Positions 1 to 8,926 are shown, counted from the first letter of the stretch. The stretch is 64,000 nucleotides of DNA from an uncultured Clostridia bacterium (GCA_944330115.1 CALVIN010000004.1:167352-231351), one strand, 5' to 3'. A program made the numbers and translations. Notes: a model not told the origin generated them from the letters alone.

Positions 1-1
1 G

Positions 2-1447
2 CGCGTGTCTGCCGAGGCGCAGGCCAACGCGCTTGAATTTATAAAGGCTAAGTACGGCGAAAGCTACGTGCCCGCAAAGCCAAACCATTACGCAACCAAA
101 AAGGGCGCACAGGACGCGCACGAGGCCATTCGCCCCATAAACCTCGCCATCACCCCCGAGAGCGTGAAGAACTCTCTCGATAAAAAGCACTACAATATAT
201 ATAAATTGGTATACGACAGGTTCGTCGCCTCGCAGATGGCCGAGGCGCAGTACAATACCATGCAGATAGAGGCAACGAGCGCCGGCTACGTATTCAAGGC
301 AAGCGGCCGCTCGCTGCTGTTCGCCGGCTTCACCGCCGCCTATCAGCTGCCCGTTCCCAAGGATAAGGACGAAGAGGAGGAGTCGTCAAAGCTGCTTCCT
401 CCCCTCAAGGAGGGCGATAAGCCGCTGTTAAACGACTTCACCAAGGAACAGAAGTTCACCCGCCCGCCCTTGAGATACACCGATGCCTCCCTCGTCAAGG
501 CGATGGAGGAGAAGGGCATAGGCAGGCCCTCCACGTATGCCAGCATAATCTCCGTGCTCACAAAGAGGAGATATGTCGAAAAGGAGGGCAAGTACATGGT
601 GCCCACCGAGGTGGCGTATAAGATAACCGATATGCTCGTGCGCTACTTCAAAGACATAATGGACGTGGGCTTCACCGCCCGCATGGAGAGCGACCTCGAC
701 AAGATAGAGGAGGGCGGCACCGACTGGCACAAGATAATAGCCGATTTCTACCCCGGTTTTGCCGCCAACTTAAAGACGGCCTCCACCGACGGCGACGAGC
801 TCACCGATATCAAGTGCGAAAAGTGCGGCCACCCCATGATACGCAGGGTGGGCAAATACGGCAAATACCTCGCCTGCTCAAACTATCCCGCCTGCTCAAA
901 CATAATAAGCGAATCTGAACAGGAGGTATCCTCGGTGCGCTGCCCCAAGTGCGGCGCCAACATGGTGGTAAAGAGCGGCAAATACGGCAAGTTCCTCGCC
1001 TGCCCCAACTATCCCGAGTGCTCGTCCATTCTCCCCATCGATGCAAAGATATCCGAGGAGAAGTGCAAGGAGTGCGGCGGCGAAATGCTCATCAAAAAGG
1101 GCAGGTACGGGCAGTATTTAGAGTGCGCTAAGTGCGGCGCAAAACGCCCCATAAACAGCGAGCCGCGCGAGGGTGAAAAGCACGAGGGCATCTGCCCCGA
1201 ATGCGGCAAACCCATGCGCAGGATGCGCTCCAAGACGGGCAAGATATACTACGGCTGCACGGGCTATCCCGACTGCAAGTTCTTAAGCTGGGACGTGCCC
1301 ACCGGCCAGAAGTGCCCCAAGTGCGGCAAGGGCTACCTCATAAAAAAGGGCAAGCAGATAAAGTGCTCCGAAAAGTCGTGCGACTATTCTGCCCCCGCTC
1401 CCGAAGAGCAGGGCGGCGCAGACGGCAATGCCGCCGAGGGCAAGTGA
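2..1447 (+). CDS. topA: DNA topoisomerase I, C-terminal part (cut by window start)
   Basis: Type IA topoisomerase that relaxes negative supercoils by transient single-strand cleavage. The window opens inside the gene: the first codons read R-V-S-A-E-A-Q, the stretch that follows the YMRTDST active-site tyrosine motif in this family, so the catalytic tyrosine lies just upstream. The visible part holds the rest of the cleavage core (GIGRPSTYASII near residue 170) and a tail of five Cys4 zinc ribbons starting near residues 270, 312, 353, 396 and 436, four of which carry the GKYGKYL/YGC-type topoisomerase ribbon pattern. Five ribbons is on the long side for the family. The stop overlaps the spacer to trmFO by one base, so the two are probably cotranscribed. 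The GTG at 5 is an internal codon, not a start. Confidence 0.96.
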   Translation, partial: RVSAEAQANALEFIKAKYGESYVPAKPNHYATKKGAQDAHEAIRPINLAITPESVKNSLDKKHYNIYKLVYDRFVASQMAEAQYNTMQIEATSAGYVFKASGRSLLFAGFTAAYQLPVPKDKDEEEESSKLLPPLKEGDKPLLNDFTKEQKFTRPPLRYTDASLVKAMEEKGIGRPSTYASIISVLTKRRYVEKEGKYMVPTEVAYKITDMLVRYFKDIMDVGFTARMESDLDKIEEGGTDWHKIIADFYPGFAANLKTASTDGDELTDIKCEKCGHPMIRRVGKYGKYLACSNYPACSNIISESEQEVSSVRCPKCGANMVVKSGKYGKFLACPNYPECSSILPIDAKISEEKCKECGGEMLIKKGRYGQYLECAKCGAKRPINSEPREGEKHEGICPECGKPMRRMRSKTGKIYYGCTGYPDCKFLSWDVPTGQKCPKCGKGYLIKKGKQIKCSEKSCDYSAPAPEEQGGADGNAAEGK

Positions 1448-1448
1448 T

Positions 1449-2747
1449 ATGCCGCGCGTAAAGGTCGTCGGCGCAGGCCTCGCCGGGTGCGAGGCTGCAT
1501 ATACCCTGGCAAACGCGGGGATAGAGGTGGAGCTTTTTGATATAAAGCCAAACGGCTTCACCCCCGCCCATACCGATAAAAACTTCGGCGAGCTGGTGTG
1601 CTCCAACTCGCTCAAAAGCAACGATATATACGGCAACGCCTGCGGCCTTTTAAAGGAGGAGATGCGCATTTTGGGCTCCCTCACCATGGAGGCGGCAGAG
1701 CACGCAAAGGTGCCTGCGGGCGGCGCTCTCGCCGTAAACAGGCAGCTGTTTGCCGAATACATAACAGATAAAATAAAGTCGAACAAAAATATAAAAGTTG
1801 TGTGCGGCGAGGCGGAACAAATACCCTCCGCCCCCTGCATAATAGCCACGGGGCCACTCACTTCGGGCGCGCTTGCCGCCGATATCTCGCAAAAGCTGGG
1901 CGGCGGGCTGCACTTTTACGACGCCTCCGCGCCCATAGTTGCGGCTGAGAGCATAGATATGTCGCGCGCGTTCGTCGGCGGCAGGTACGGCAGGGGGGAC
2001 GACTATCTCAACTGCCCCATGACCAAGGATGAATACAGGGCCTTTTGGTCGGCGCTCATTTCGGCAGAGCGGGCGCAGCTCCACTCCTTTGAAAAGGGGG
2101 AGATATTCGAGGGCTGTATGCCCATAGAGGTGATGGCCGCCCGCGGCGAAGATACGCTCCGCTTCGGCCCCTTCAAGCCCGTGGGCTTAAGAGACGGCGA
2201 GGGCAACAGCTACTACGCCGTGCTGCAGCTGAGGAAGGAGAATTTGGAGGGCAGCGCATACAACCTCGTCGGCTGCCAGACCAATTTGAAGTTCGGCGAG
2301 CAAAAGAGGGTATTTTCCCTCATCCCCGCGCTGCGCCATGCCGAGTTTTTGCGCTACGGCGTAATGCACCGCAACACATATATAAATTCGCCCATGTATT
2401 TAAATGCCGACTTCTCGTTAAAGGGGGAGCCGCTCATATGTTTTGCCGGGCAGATGACGGGCGTAGAGGGGTATGTAGAATCGGCGGCGAGCGGCATACT
2501 CGCGGCCATACACCTTGCTCGCAAACTTTTCGGCAAGGCGGCGTGTCTTCCCCCGCAAAACACGGTGTGCGGCGCGCTCTCGCGCTACATCGCGGCGGAG
2601 AATAAAGATTTTCAACCTATGAACGCCAATTTCGGGCTTTTGGGCGGCGCCTCCACGGGCATACGCGACAAAAAGGAGAGGTATAAGTTCCTCGCCGAAA
2701 GGGCGCTCAAACAAATAAGGGAGTATAAAGAATTGCTATGTCAGTAG
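1449..2747 (+). CDS. trmFO: Methylenetetrahydrofolate-tRNA-(uracil-54-C5)-methyltransferase
   Basis: Folate- and FAD-dependent enzyme that makes ribothymidine at position 54 in the tRNA T-loop, the Gram-positive alternative to TrmA. The N-terminus carries the dinucleotide-binding motif [17 protein letters not shown] at residues ~7-23, and the family block [14 protein letters not shown] follows at ~41-54; the C-terminal part has [19 protein letters not shown], the second FAD-contact block. The length of about 432 residues is normal. The ATG at 1449 lies one base after the topA stop; an in-frame start 21 bases upstream is inside topA and adds residues with no family counterpart. The 3' end overlaps hslV by 10 bases. 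The topA-trmFO-hslV order is a common Bacillota arrangement. Confidence 0.96.
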   Translation: MPRVKVVGAGLAGCEAAYTLANAGIEVELFDIKPNGFTPAHTDKNFGELVCSNSLKSNDIYGNACGLLKEEMRILGSLTMEAAEHAKVPAGGALAVNRQLFAEYITDKIKSNKNIKVVCGEAEQIPSAPCIIATGPLTSGALAADISQKLGGGLHFYDASAPIVAAESIDMSRAFVGGRYGRGDDYLNCPMTKDEYRAFWSALISAERAQLHSFEKGEIFEGCMPIEVMAARGEDTLRFGPFKPVGLRDGEGNSYYAVLQLRKENLEGSAYNLVGCQTNLKFGEQKRVFSLIPALRHAEFLRYGVMHRNTYINSPMYLNADFSLKGEPLICFAGQMTGVEGYVESAASGILAAIHLARKLFGKAACLPPQNTVCGALSRYIAAENKDFQPMNANFGLLGGASTGIRDKKERYKFLAERALKQIREYKELLCQ

Positions 2748-3277
2748 AATTTCATGCAACGACCATCTGCGCCGTAAAAAAGGACGGCGTAACGGCCATA
2801 GCCGGCGACGGCCAGGTCACGATGGGCGAAAGCGTAATATTTAAAAACAGCGCCACAAAGGTGCGCAGGATATACGGCGGAAAGGTGGTGCTCGGCTTTG
2901 CGGGCTCTGTTTCCGACGCCTTCTCTCTGAGCGAAAAGTTCGAGGGCATGCTCAACAAATTTTCGGGCAACCTCATGCGCTCTGCCGTCGAGCTCGCCGA
3001 ACTCTGGCGCTCCGACAAGATGGTGCGAAAGCTTGAGGCGCTGATGATAGTCGCCGATAAAGATACCATGCTCATAGTCTCCGGCACGGGCGAAGTGATA
3101 GAGCCCGACGGCGGCGTATGCGCGATAGGCAGCGGCGGCAACTACGCCCTTGCGGCCGCCCGCGCTCTCATTCAGAACACAAACTATTCCGCCGAAGAGA
3201 TAGCCACCAAGGCGCTCAAAATAGCCAGCGAAATATGTGTGTTCACAAACGACAATATTAAATGTGAAACGGTGTAA
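2738..3277 (+). CDS. hslV: ATP-dependent protease peptidase subunit HslV (ClpQ)
   Basis: Threonine peptidase of the two-part HslUV protease, forming a double hexameric chamber capped by HslU. The mature N-terminal threonine is visible in [13 protein letters not shown], so a seven-residue propeptide (MSVEFHA) would be removed; GDGQVTMG and the Lys of TKVRR, family catalytic-site blocks, follow. Length of 179 residues is typical. The gene overlaps trmFO by 10 bases, implying translational coupling. Its partner hslU is not immediately adjacent: about 420 bases of repeat-rich DNA separate them, which is unusual because the pair is normally contiguous. Confidence 0.96.
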   Translation: MSVEFHATTICAVKKDGVTAIAGDGQVTMGESVIFKNSATKVRRIYGGKVVLGFAGSVSDAFSLSEKFEGMLNKFSGNLMRSAVELAELWRSDKMVRKLEALMIVADKDTMLIVSGTGEVIEPDGGVCAIGSGGNYALAAARALIQNTNYSAEEIATKALKIASEICVFTNDNIKCETV

Positions 3278-3700
3278 GAAGAGCTCACAAAATTATTCGG
3301 CTGGTGCCGCCGAATAATTTTCGTGAATTTTGGGGAGCCAGCTCCCCCTTGCCCCGATTTTAGGGGCTCACGTATTATATAATCGGGGCAATTCCCCCTT
3401 TGGTGAGCCTGCTGACCGCAGCAAATAGGGTCTTTCGGCGCAGGGAAACCCTGCTTGAAACGTAAGTTATTTTATAAATATTCGCTTTATTGGTACCTCC
3501 CCTTCGAGGGGAGGTGTCACGAAGTGACGGAGGGGTTTCACTTGCCGTCCCTGAAGGGAAGGTGGCACGCGCAGTATAACGGAGCGTGACGGAAGGGTTT
3601 ATTCCCCAACAATTTATATCGCAAAGCGGGCTTTCCGCTACATTTTTTGCGCGCGGCCCGCGCAAAAAATTCGTGAAATATTTATTTTATGGTGATAAAA
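3278..3700. repeat. Repeat-rich gap between hslV and hslU
   Basis: No gene is supported here. The gap holds several hairpins (for example TATTCGGC...GCCGAATA near 3292-3318), one copy of the dispersed palindromic repeat at 3494-3540 (core CCCCTTCGAGGGGAGG, ending GGAGGGGTTTCA), a decayed second copy at 3541-3600 (GGGAAGGTGG...GGAAGGGTTTA), and at 3643-3671 a near-perfect palindrome TTTTTTGCGCGCGGCC followed by its complement. The same palindrome, preceded by the same AAAGCGGG(C/T)TTYCCG motif, recurs at about 29280-29450. The insertion of this block splits the hslVU pair. Confidence 0.75.
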
Positions 3701-5014
3701 ATGGATCTGTCGCCCAAACAAATTGTACATGAATTAGATAAATATATAATAGGTCAAAGCGAGGCCAAAAAGGCCGTCGCCATAGCACTCAGGAACCGTT
3801 ACAGGCGGTCCAAGCTCTCCCCCGAGCTCATGGAGGAGATAACGCCCAAAAACATAATCATGAAGGGCCCCACGGGCGTGGGCAAAACGGAAATCGCGCG
3901 CAGGCTGGCAAAGCTCGTGCACGCGCCCTTCTTAAAGGTAGAGGCCACCAAGTATACCGAGGTGGGCTACGTCGGCAGGGACGTGGAGAGCATGGTGCGC
4001 GACCTCGCGGAGTGCGCCATACGCCTCGTGCGCGAAGAAAAGACTGCCGAAGTCGAATACAAGGCGCGCGCCACCGCCGAGAGGAAGGTGGCAAAGGTAC
4101 TTGCCGAAAATAACAAGGCCGACCGCGGCGAACTCTCTAAGGAGGTGTTCGAGCAGAACTTCGTCGACGCCGTTCACGAGGGCAAGTACGACCACGCCAT
4201 GATAGAGATCGACGTCGCCGACCAGCCTAAGCCTCTCGAACTTTCGGCTGCGGGCGGGTCTATCGACCTCGGCTCGATATTCGGTGGCATGGGGCTTCCC
4301 GGAAAAAGAAAGCGCCGCAAGCTCACCGTAAAGGAGGCGGTAAACCTCCTTATGGCCGAGGAGGCCGATAAGCTCATCGATAACGACGCCGTAAATGCCG
4401 AGGCCATACGCCGCGCCGAAAACGACGGCATAATCTTCATCGACGAGATAGATAAGATAGCCGGCAAGGGCAACACCTCGGGCGCCGACGTCTCGCGCGA
4501 GGGCGTGCAGAGGGACATACTTCCCATAGTCGAGGGCTGCACGGTGATGACCAAGTACGGCCCCATAAAAACCGACTACATTCTCTTCATCGCGGCGGGC
4601 GCCTTCCACGTGTCAAAGGTGGAGGACCTCATTCCCGAACTTCAGGGCAGGTTCCCCATTCAGGTAGAGCTCTCTTCGCTCACCAAGCAGGACTTTGTGG
4701 ACATACTTACCCAGCCCGAAAACGCCATAACCAGGCAGTATTCGGTGCTGCTCGCCGTCGACAATATCGACCTCAAATTCACGCCCGATGCAATAGAAAA
4801 GATAGCCGAGATAGCCGAGGACATAAATTCCACATCCGAAGATATCGGCGCAAGGCGCCTGCACACCGTAATGGAGTACCTTTTGGAGGATATCTCCTTC
4901 AACGCGGGCGGCGGCGACTACCCCGTAATTCCCGTTGAGATAAACAGCAAATACGTCGAGGAGCACCTCGATAAGATGATAAGCAACCGCGATTTAAAGA
5001 AGTACGTGCTTTAA
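3701..5014 (+). CDS. hslU: HslU (ClpY) AAA+ unfoldase, ATPase subunit of HslUV
   Basis: Hexameric AAA+ ATPase that unfolds substrates and feeds them to HslV. The N-terminus SPKQIVHELDKYIIGQ matches the family start; Walker A GPTGVGKT lies near residues 55-62, Walker B IIFIDEID near 244, and the sensor/arginine region GRFPIQVEL near 315. The C-terminal end DLKKYVL is the tail that inserts into HslV. I chose ATG 3701 because GGTGAT at 3691-3696 is the only reasonable ribosome site; an upstream in-frame ATG at 3689 would add four residues and has no ribosome site. The intermediate domain is present (residues ~105-235). hisS follows after 36 bases. Confidence 0.95.
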   Translation: MDLSPKQIVHELDKYIIGQSEAKKAVAIALRNRYRRSKLSPELMEEITPKNIIMKGPTGVGKTEIARRLAKLVHAPFLKVEATKYTEVGYVGRDVESMVRDLAECAIRLVREEKTAEVEYKARATAERKVAKVLAENNKADRGELSKEVFEQNFVDAVHEGKYDHAMIEIDVADQPKPLELSAAGGSIDLGSIFGGMGLPGKRKRRKLTVKEAVNLLMAEEADKLIDNDAVNAEAIRRAENDGIIFIDEIDKIAGKGNTSGADVSREGVQRDILPIVEGCTVMTKYGPIKTDYILFIAAGAFHVSKVEDLIPELQGRFPIQVELSSLTKQDFVDILTQPENAITRQYSVLLAVDNIDLKFTPDAIEKIAEIAEDINSTSEDIGARRLHTVMEYLLEDISFNAGGGDYPVIPVEINSKYVEEHLDKMISNRDLKKYVL

Positions 5015-5050
5015 AGCCCGCGCCAGAATTTGCGAGGAGGACAAGTTAAA

Positions 5051-6301
5051 ATGATTTCCATTCCCAAGGGCACAAAGGACGTATTGCCCCAGGAGAGCTA
5101 TAAGTGGCAGTATGTAGAGGGCGTCGCCCGCAAGATAGCCAAAGACTTCAACTTAAAGGAGATACGCACCCCCGTGTTCGAGCACACCGAGCTCTTTTTG
5201 CGCGGCGTGGGCGATACCACCGATATCGTCAACAAGGAGATGTATACCTTTAAAGACAAGGGCGACCGCTCCATAACCTTAAAGCCGGAGGGCACGGCGG
5301 GCGTTGCGCGCTCGTATATCGAAAACGGCCTTTCCAACAGCCCCATGCCCGTAAAGATGTTCTATATCATACCGGCATTCCGCTACGAGCGCCCCCAGGC
5401 GGGCAGACTGCGCGAGTTCCACCAGTTCGGAATAGAGGTGTACGGCTCGCCCTCGCCCGATGCCGATGCCGAGGTCATTTCGGCGGCAGCCCTCTTTTTG
5501 GACAGGCTGGGCATAAAAAAGGTAAAGCTCAACATAAATTCCATAGGCTGCAAAACCTGCCGCGCGCAGTACAACGCCGCCTTGAAGGAGTATCTTTTCC
5601 CTCACCTTAACGAGATGTGCGCCACCTGCCGCGAGAGGTTCGATAAAAACCCCCTCCGCATACTCGACTGCAAGGAGGAGGGGTGCAAAAAGGTAACGGC
5701 GGGCGCGCCCAGAATGCTCGACTATCTGTGCGACGACTGCGCCTCCCACTTCAAAAAGGTGCAGCAATACCTCACCGCGGGCGGCATAGAATACAGCATT
5801 GATCCCAACATCGTGCGCGGGCTGGACTACTACACAAAGACGGTGTTTGAGTTCGTGTCTGAAGATATCGGCGCGCAGGGCACGGTGTGCGGCGGCGGCC
5901 GCTACGACGGGCTTATCGAGGAGCTGGGCGGAAACGCCACCCCCGCGGTGGGCTTTGCCGTGGGGCTTGAAAGGCTGCTCCTTTTAATGGAGAACACGGG
6001 CGCATACTTCCCCGCAGACGAGGGTCCCGACGTGTTCTTTGCCGGCATGGACGAAGCAAGCCGCGCCAAGGCGTTCTCCTTTGCCTGCACGGTGCGCGCA
6101 AACGGCGGTTCGGCCGAGTGCGACCACATGGGCAGGTCGTTGAAGGCGCAGTTCAAATATGCCGACAAGATAGGCGCAAAGTATGTGATAGTTCTCGGCG
6201 AGAGCGAGATGGCGAGCGGCGTGTGCAGCGCAAAGCGCATGGCCGACGGCGCGATAACCGAGCTTAAATTTGAGGATATTCCCGCATTTTTTGCAAAATA
6301 A
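5051..6301 (+). CDS. hisS: Histidine-tRNA ligase
   Basis: Class II aminoacyl-tRNA synthetase charging tRNA-His. Motif 2 is visible as AFRYERPQAGRLREFHQFG (residues ~109-127), the histidine-specific RGLDYYTKTVFE near 255, motif 3 GFAVGLERLL near 300, and a C-terminal anticodon-binding domain with YVIVLGESE near 375. A cysteine-rich insertion (CKTC...CATC...C...C) sits around residues 175-225, as in many bacterial HisRS. The ATG at 5051 is preceded by GAGGAGG at 5034-5040; a TTG at 5030 would place that ribosome site inside the gene and is rejected. No T-box leader fits in the 36-base spacer, so expression probably follows hslU. Confidence 0.96.
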   Translation: MISIPKGTKDVLPQESYKWQYVEGVARKIAKDFNLKEIRTPVFEHTELFLRGVGDTTDIVNKEMYTFKDKGDRSITLKPEGTAGVARSYIENGLSNSPMPVKMFYIIPAFRYERPQAGRLREFHQFGIEVYGSPSPDADAEVISAAALFLDRLGIKKVKLNINSIGCKTCRAQYNAALKEYLFPHLNEMCATCRERFDKNPLRILDCKEEGCKKVTAGAPRMLDYLCDDCASHFKKVQQYLTAGGIEYSIDPNIVRGLDYYTKTVFEFVSEDIGAQGTVCGGGRYDGLIEELGGNATPAVGFAVGLERLLLLMENTGAYFPADEGPDVFFAGMDEASRAKAFSFACTVRANGGSAECDHMGRSLKAQFKYADKIGAKYVIVLGESEMASGVCSAKRMADGAITELKFEDIPAFFAK

Positions 6302-6328
6302 TCAAAATTTCATTGCATATTGAGGAAC

Positions 6329-6365
6329 GGGCGGCGCAAATAAATGCGCCGCCCGGGTCAAATTT
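6329..6365 (+). terminator. Intrinsic terminator after hisS
   Basis: Ten-base-pair perfect stem GGGCGGCGCA / TGCGCCGCCC (6329-6338 and 6345-6354) with a six-base loop, followed six bases later by a short T run. It closes the hslU-hisS unit ahead of trxA. Confidence 0.8.
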
Positions 6366-6438
6366 TTAGTAAAACGTGTTTTGCTTGCCGATAATAGTTT
6401 TATAAATAATAAACGATATTACTAAAGGACGGTTATTT

Positions 6439-6750
6439 ATGAATCAGATAAACGAACAGCAGTTCAAAGAACTCATCTCCGGCTCCAAGCCCGTAGTGTG
6501 CGACTTCTTCGCCACCTGGTGCGGCCCCTGCAAGATGCTCGGTCCCGTGCTCGAAAAGGTTTCGGCAGACTATGCCGATAAGGCCGAATTTGTAAAGGTC
6601 GACGTCGACGGCGCGCCCGCGCTCGCTGCCTCCTACGGCATAATGAGCATACCCTTCGTGGCTGTGTTCAAAAATGGCGACATGGCTGCCAAGTCGATAG
6701 GCTTCATGCCCGAGGGCGAGGTAAGGCAGTTTTTAGACGAAAATCTGTAA
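6439..6750 (+). CDS. trxA: Thioredoxin
   Basis: Small cytoplasmic dithiol oxidoreductase. The active site WCGPCK occupies residues 27-32 within FFATWCGPCKMLGPVLEKV, and the cis-proline segment SIPFVAVFKNG lies near residue 73. At 103 residues it has the ordinary single-domain length. AAAGGACGG at 6423-6431 serves as ribosome site for the ATG. It is monocistronic: intrinsic terminators lie on both sides. No thioredoxin reductase gene is in the window. Confidence 0.96.
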   Translation: MNQINEQQFKELISGSKPVVCDFFATWCGPCKMLGPVLEKVSADYADKAEFVKVDVDGAPALAASYGIMSIPFVAVFKNGDMAAKSIGFMPEGEVRQFLDENL

Positions 6751-6799
6751 TATCATTTGCGGCACGCAATGTCTGTGCCGCGCTGCTCTTTAAATCATA

Positions 6800-6848
6800 C
6801 CCGCAGGGGCGCGCAGAGTTTTTCTGCGCGCCCCTGCGGGCTTTTTTA
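6800..6848 (+). terminator. Strong intrinsic terminator after trxA
   Basis: An 18-bp perfect stem (6800-6817 pairing with 6823-6840, CCCGCAGGGGCGCGCAGA with its complement), five-base loop, then CTTTTTTAAT. Confidence 0.93.
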
Positions 6849-6910
6849 ATATTTTGCGCGAAAGCATTGCGCGCAGCGATTTTTTCATATATTTGCAGTA
6901 AAACTTGCCC

Positions 6911-6939
6911 TTTACAAAAGGCGCTTTAAGCAGTATAAT
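6911..6939 (+). promoter_or_regulatory. Housekeeping-type promoter of the alcohol dehydrogenase gene
   Basis: TTTACA at 6911-6916 and a perfect TATAAT at 6934-6939 with a 17-base spacer, 36 bases before the start codon. Confidence 0.75.
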
Positions 6940-6974
6940 TTAAATGCAAATACTTATTCAGGCGGGTAAAAAAT

Positions 6975-8144
6975 ATGCAGTTTGAATTTTACGTGCCCAC
7001 GCGCATAGTCTTCGGCGAGGGCACCTTATCTGAACTCAACACCAGGTATCTCCCCGGCCGCAAGGCGCTGCTCGTAATTTCAAAGGGCAGGTCGGCAAAG
7101 GCCAGCGGCGCGTTCGACAGGGTGTATTCTGCCCTCGCGGAGGCGGGCAGGCCGCCCGTGGTGTTCGCGGGCATAGGCGCAAACCCCTCGCTCGACGAGG
7201 TGAACGCGGGCGTGGCGCTCGCCAGGGACGAAAAGTGCGACTTTGTTGTGGCGCTCGGCGGAGGTTCGGTGCTGGATTCCGCCAAGGCGATAGCGCTCAC
7301 CGCGCCCAACGGCGAAAATTATTGGGACTTCGTCGCCGCGGGCACGGGCGGAGCCATACCCATTCACTTCCAGCCGCTGCCGCTCATTGCCATAACCACT
7401 ACTGCGGGCACCGGCTCCGAGGCCGACTGCACGGCGGTGGTCACCAACCCCGCCACGGGCGAAAAGATAGGCTTTCTGCATCCCGGCATGTTCCCCGTGC
7501 TGTCTGTTGTGGACAGCGGCTTGACGCTCGGCGTGCCGCCTAAACTCACGGCATACCAGGGCTTCGACGCGCTCTTTCACGCTACGGAGTGCTTTCTTTC
7601 AAACAAGGCCAACAAGATGAGCGATATGCTCGCGCTCACCTCTGCGGAATACGCATCAAAGTACCTCGCGCGGGCGGTGAAAGACGGCTCCGACCGCGAG
7701 GCGCGCGACGGCATGTCTTTTTCCAATATGCTTTCGGGCATGGTTATGACGCTCTCGGGCTGCACCTCAAAGCACGGCATGGAGCACGCCATGAGCGCCT
7801 TCAATCCTGCGCTGCCGCACGGCGCAGGACTGATCATGCTCGCGCCCGCCTACTACGGCTTTATGATAGAGCGCCATGTGTGCGACGGCCGCTTCGTCAC
7901 CCTCGCAAGGGCGATGGGGGTGGAGGGCGCAAAGGAGCCGCGCGACTTTTTAAAGGCGCTCTCCGCCCTGATGCAGGCGTGCGGCGTGGACGATTTAAAG
8001 ATGTCGGAATACGGCATCTCGCCCGAAAATTTCGAGGAGCTCGCCGAAAATGCCATGAACTCCATGAAGCGCGTGTTCTTAAACGACCGCCTTCCATTAA
8101 AAAAGGAGGACGTCATAGCAATTTATGCCCGTTCTTATAGGTAA
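6975..8144 (+). CDS. Iron-containing alcohol dehydrogenase
   Basis: Group III NAD(P)-dependent alcohol/aldehyde reductase. The Rossmann-like part has the GGGSVLDSAKA motif (residues ~95-105) and TTTAGTGSEADCTAVVT (~137-153); the metal ligands are seen in GFDALFHATE (Asp and His, ~196-205) and in CTSKHGMEHAMSAF...LPHGAG (two His, ~260-280). The length of 389 residues is usual. It has its own promoter and no partner gene. A second member of the family (33674-34846) is only distantly similar. The physiological substrate, a short-chain aldehyde or alcohol in fermentation, cannot be decided from sequence. Confidence 0.92.
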   Translation: MQFEFYVPTRIVFGEGTLSELNTRYLPGRKALLVISKGRSAKASGAFDRVYSALAEAGRPPVVFAGIGANPSLDEVNAGVALARDEKCDFVVALGGGSVLDSAKAIALTAPNGENYWDFVAAGTGGAIPIHFQPLPLIAITTTAGTGSEADCTAVVTNPATGEKIGFLHPGMFPVLSVVDSGLTLGVPPKLTAYQGFDALFHATECFLSNKANKMSDMLALTSAEYASKYLARAVKDGSDREARDGMSFSNMLSGMVMTLSGCTSKHGMEHAMSAFNPALPHGAGLIMLAPAYYGFMIERHVCDGRFVTLARAMGVEGAKEPRDFLKALSALMQACGVDDLKMSEYGISPENFEELAENAMNSMKRVFLNDRLPLKKEDVIAIYARSYR

Positions 8145-8229
8145 ATTGGTGTGCGTTCGTGCGCGTTTTGAGGCAAGCCTACGGCTCAATGACGGCCAAA
8201 TTATGTTTATTAAAAAGTCAAATTCGGTA

Positions 8230-8258
8230 TTGATAGACAAAATAAGATATGTTATAAT
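8230..8258 (+). promoter_or_regulatory. Strong promoter of the leader transcript
   Basis: TTGATA (8230-8235), 17-base spacer, perfect TATAAT (8253-8258). Predicted transcription start near 8265. Confidence 0.82.
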
Positions 8259-8322
8259 TGCTTTACAAAATGCAACGGAGGGAAAATATCCGCTGACATA
8301 ACAGAATTGGAGGTACACTCCC

Positions 8323-8343
8323 ATGAATAGTTTTTTAAGTTAA
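8323..8343 (+). CDS. Possible six-residue leader peptide MNSFLS
   Basis: ATG at 8323 ends at TAA 8341-8343. A ribosome site GGAGG lies at 8310-8314, and can pair with ACTCC just before the ATG, which would mask it. The stop codon abuts the terminator stem at 8342. The arrangement resembles leader-peptide attenuators that control resistance or amino-acid genes, but the peptide has no obvious sensing codon run. Translation is inferred only. Confidence 0.4.
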   Translation: MNSFLS

Positions 8344-8386
8344 GCGCAAATGAAGTCTTACAGGCTTTCTTTGCGCTTTTTATTTG
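8342..8386 (+). terminator. Terminator or attenuator in the leader
   Basis: AAGCGCAAA pairs with TTTGCGCTT around a loop of about 20 bases, followed by TTTTTATTT. It sits before the ribosome site of the downstream gene, so read-through would be needed to express that gene from the 8230 promoter. Confidence 0.7.
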
Positions 8387-8505
8387 TTATGCGTTTTATC
8401 TTTATATTAAAATTTTTATAAAGGAGGAGTCACTTATGCGAAAGCTGAAGTGTCGCCAACTTGTTATAATAATCAAATTAGATATTTGTAAGGAGAAGAT
8501 AATTT

Positions 8506-8886
8506 ATGAAAAAACTATTAAAGTTGGTTTTAGTTGCGGCGGCGGTGCTGTGTTGCCTCTCATTTGCGGCGTGCGAACAGCGTGAAACGACCATTATTCA
8601 CACCGTCCGCACTGTGGGAACATATTCCGGCTATCGGGTAGATTGCGTTTGGTTTGAACATAAAGATGCAAATGTGGTCGCTGTTGTGGAAGAATATACC
8701 GTCGATGATGTATATATTCAAACATTTCCTGACCCGTCATATAAATATTTGGTTTATCTCAACGACAAAGACTGGGTTCATCTTAATATTGCCTACGAGG
8801 AAGGCCTGATCACGCATGACGACCTTCTCGCCATTGCCGAGGCCGAAGCGCCGTATGATAATCTGAAAAATGACGAAGAGTGGTAA
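8506..8886 (+). CDS. Small putative lipoprotein, function unknown
   Basis: A 126-residue protein with a signal peptide (MKKLLKLVLVAAAVLCC) and lipobox LSFAAC, so it should be lipid-anchored on the outer face of the membrane at the cysteine near residue 23. The remaining ~100 residues are acidic and rich in Val and Tyr (VDDVYIQTFPDPSYKY, YEEGLITHDDLLAIAE); I recognise no family. Start ATG 8506 has AAGGAGAAG at 8491-8499. It lies downstream of the leader region and its codon use is less GC-biased than its neighbours, consistent with acquisition. Confidence 0.8.
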   Translation: MKKLLKLVLVAAAVLCCLSFAACEQRETTIIHTVRTVGTYSGYRVDCVWFEHKDANVVAVVEEYTVDDVYIQTFPDPSYKYLVYLNDKDWVHLNIAYEEGLITHDDLLAIAEAEAPYDNLKNDEEW

Positions 8887-8896
8887 GAATAAAGTG

Positions 8897-8926
8897 GAGG
8901 GCGCGGGGAAATTTCCCCGCGCCCTC
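8897..8926 (+). terminator. GC-rich hairpin after the lipoprotein gene
   Basis: GAGGGCGCGGGGA pairs perfectly with TCCCCGCGCCCTC around a short loop. No T run follows, so termination is less certain than for the other hairpins. Confidence 0.5.

Larger units (their letters stand above)
8145..8505 (+). other. Leader region: promoter, six-codon ORF, terminator, ribosome site
   Basis: This gap has no ordinary gene but is highly organised. A promoter at 8230-8258 is followed by a predicted transcript with two small hairpins (CGGA...TCCG at ~8276-8293 and GGAGGTACACTCC at 8309-8321), a six-codon ORF, a terminator, and then a very strong ribosome site (AAAGGAGGAG at 8420-8429) with an ATG at 8436. 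That ATG opens a 49-codon frame running out of frame into the next gene; I do not call it a gene. The base composition is visibly more AT-rich than the surroundings, suggesting transferred DNA. Confidence 0.55.

Noticed and set aside
5015..5050. T-box leader for hisS
   Set aside because: Only 36 bases separate hslU and hisS.
8436..8585. 49-codon frame behind a strong ribosome site
   Set aside because: Most of it overlaps the lipoprotein gene in another frame and the sequence has no recognisable feature; treated as a remnant of the leader region.
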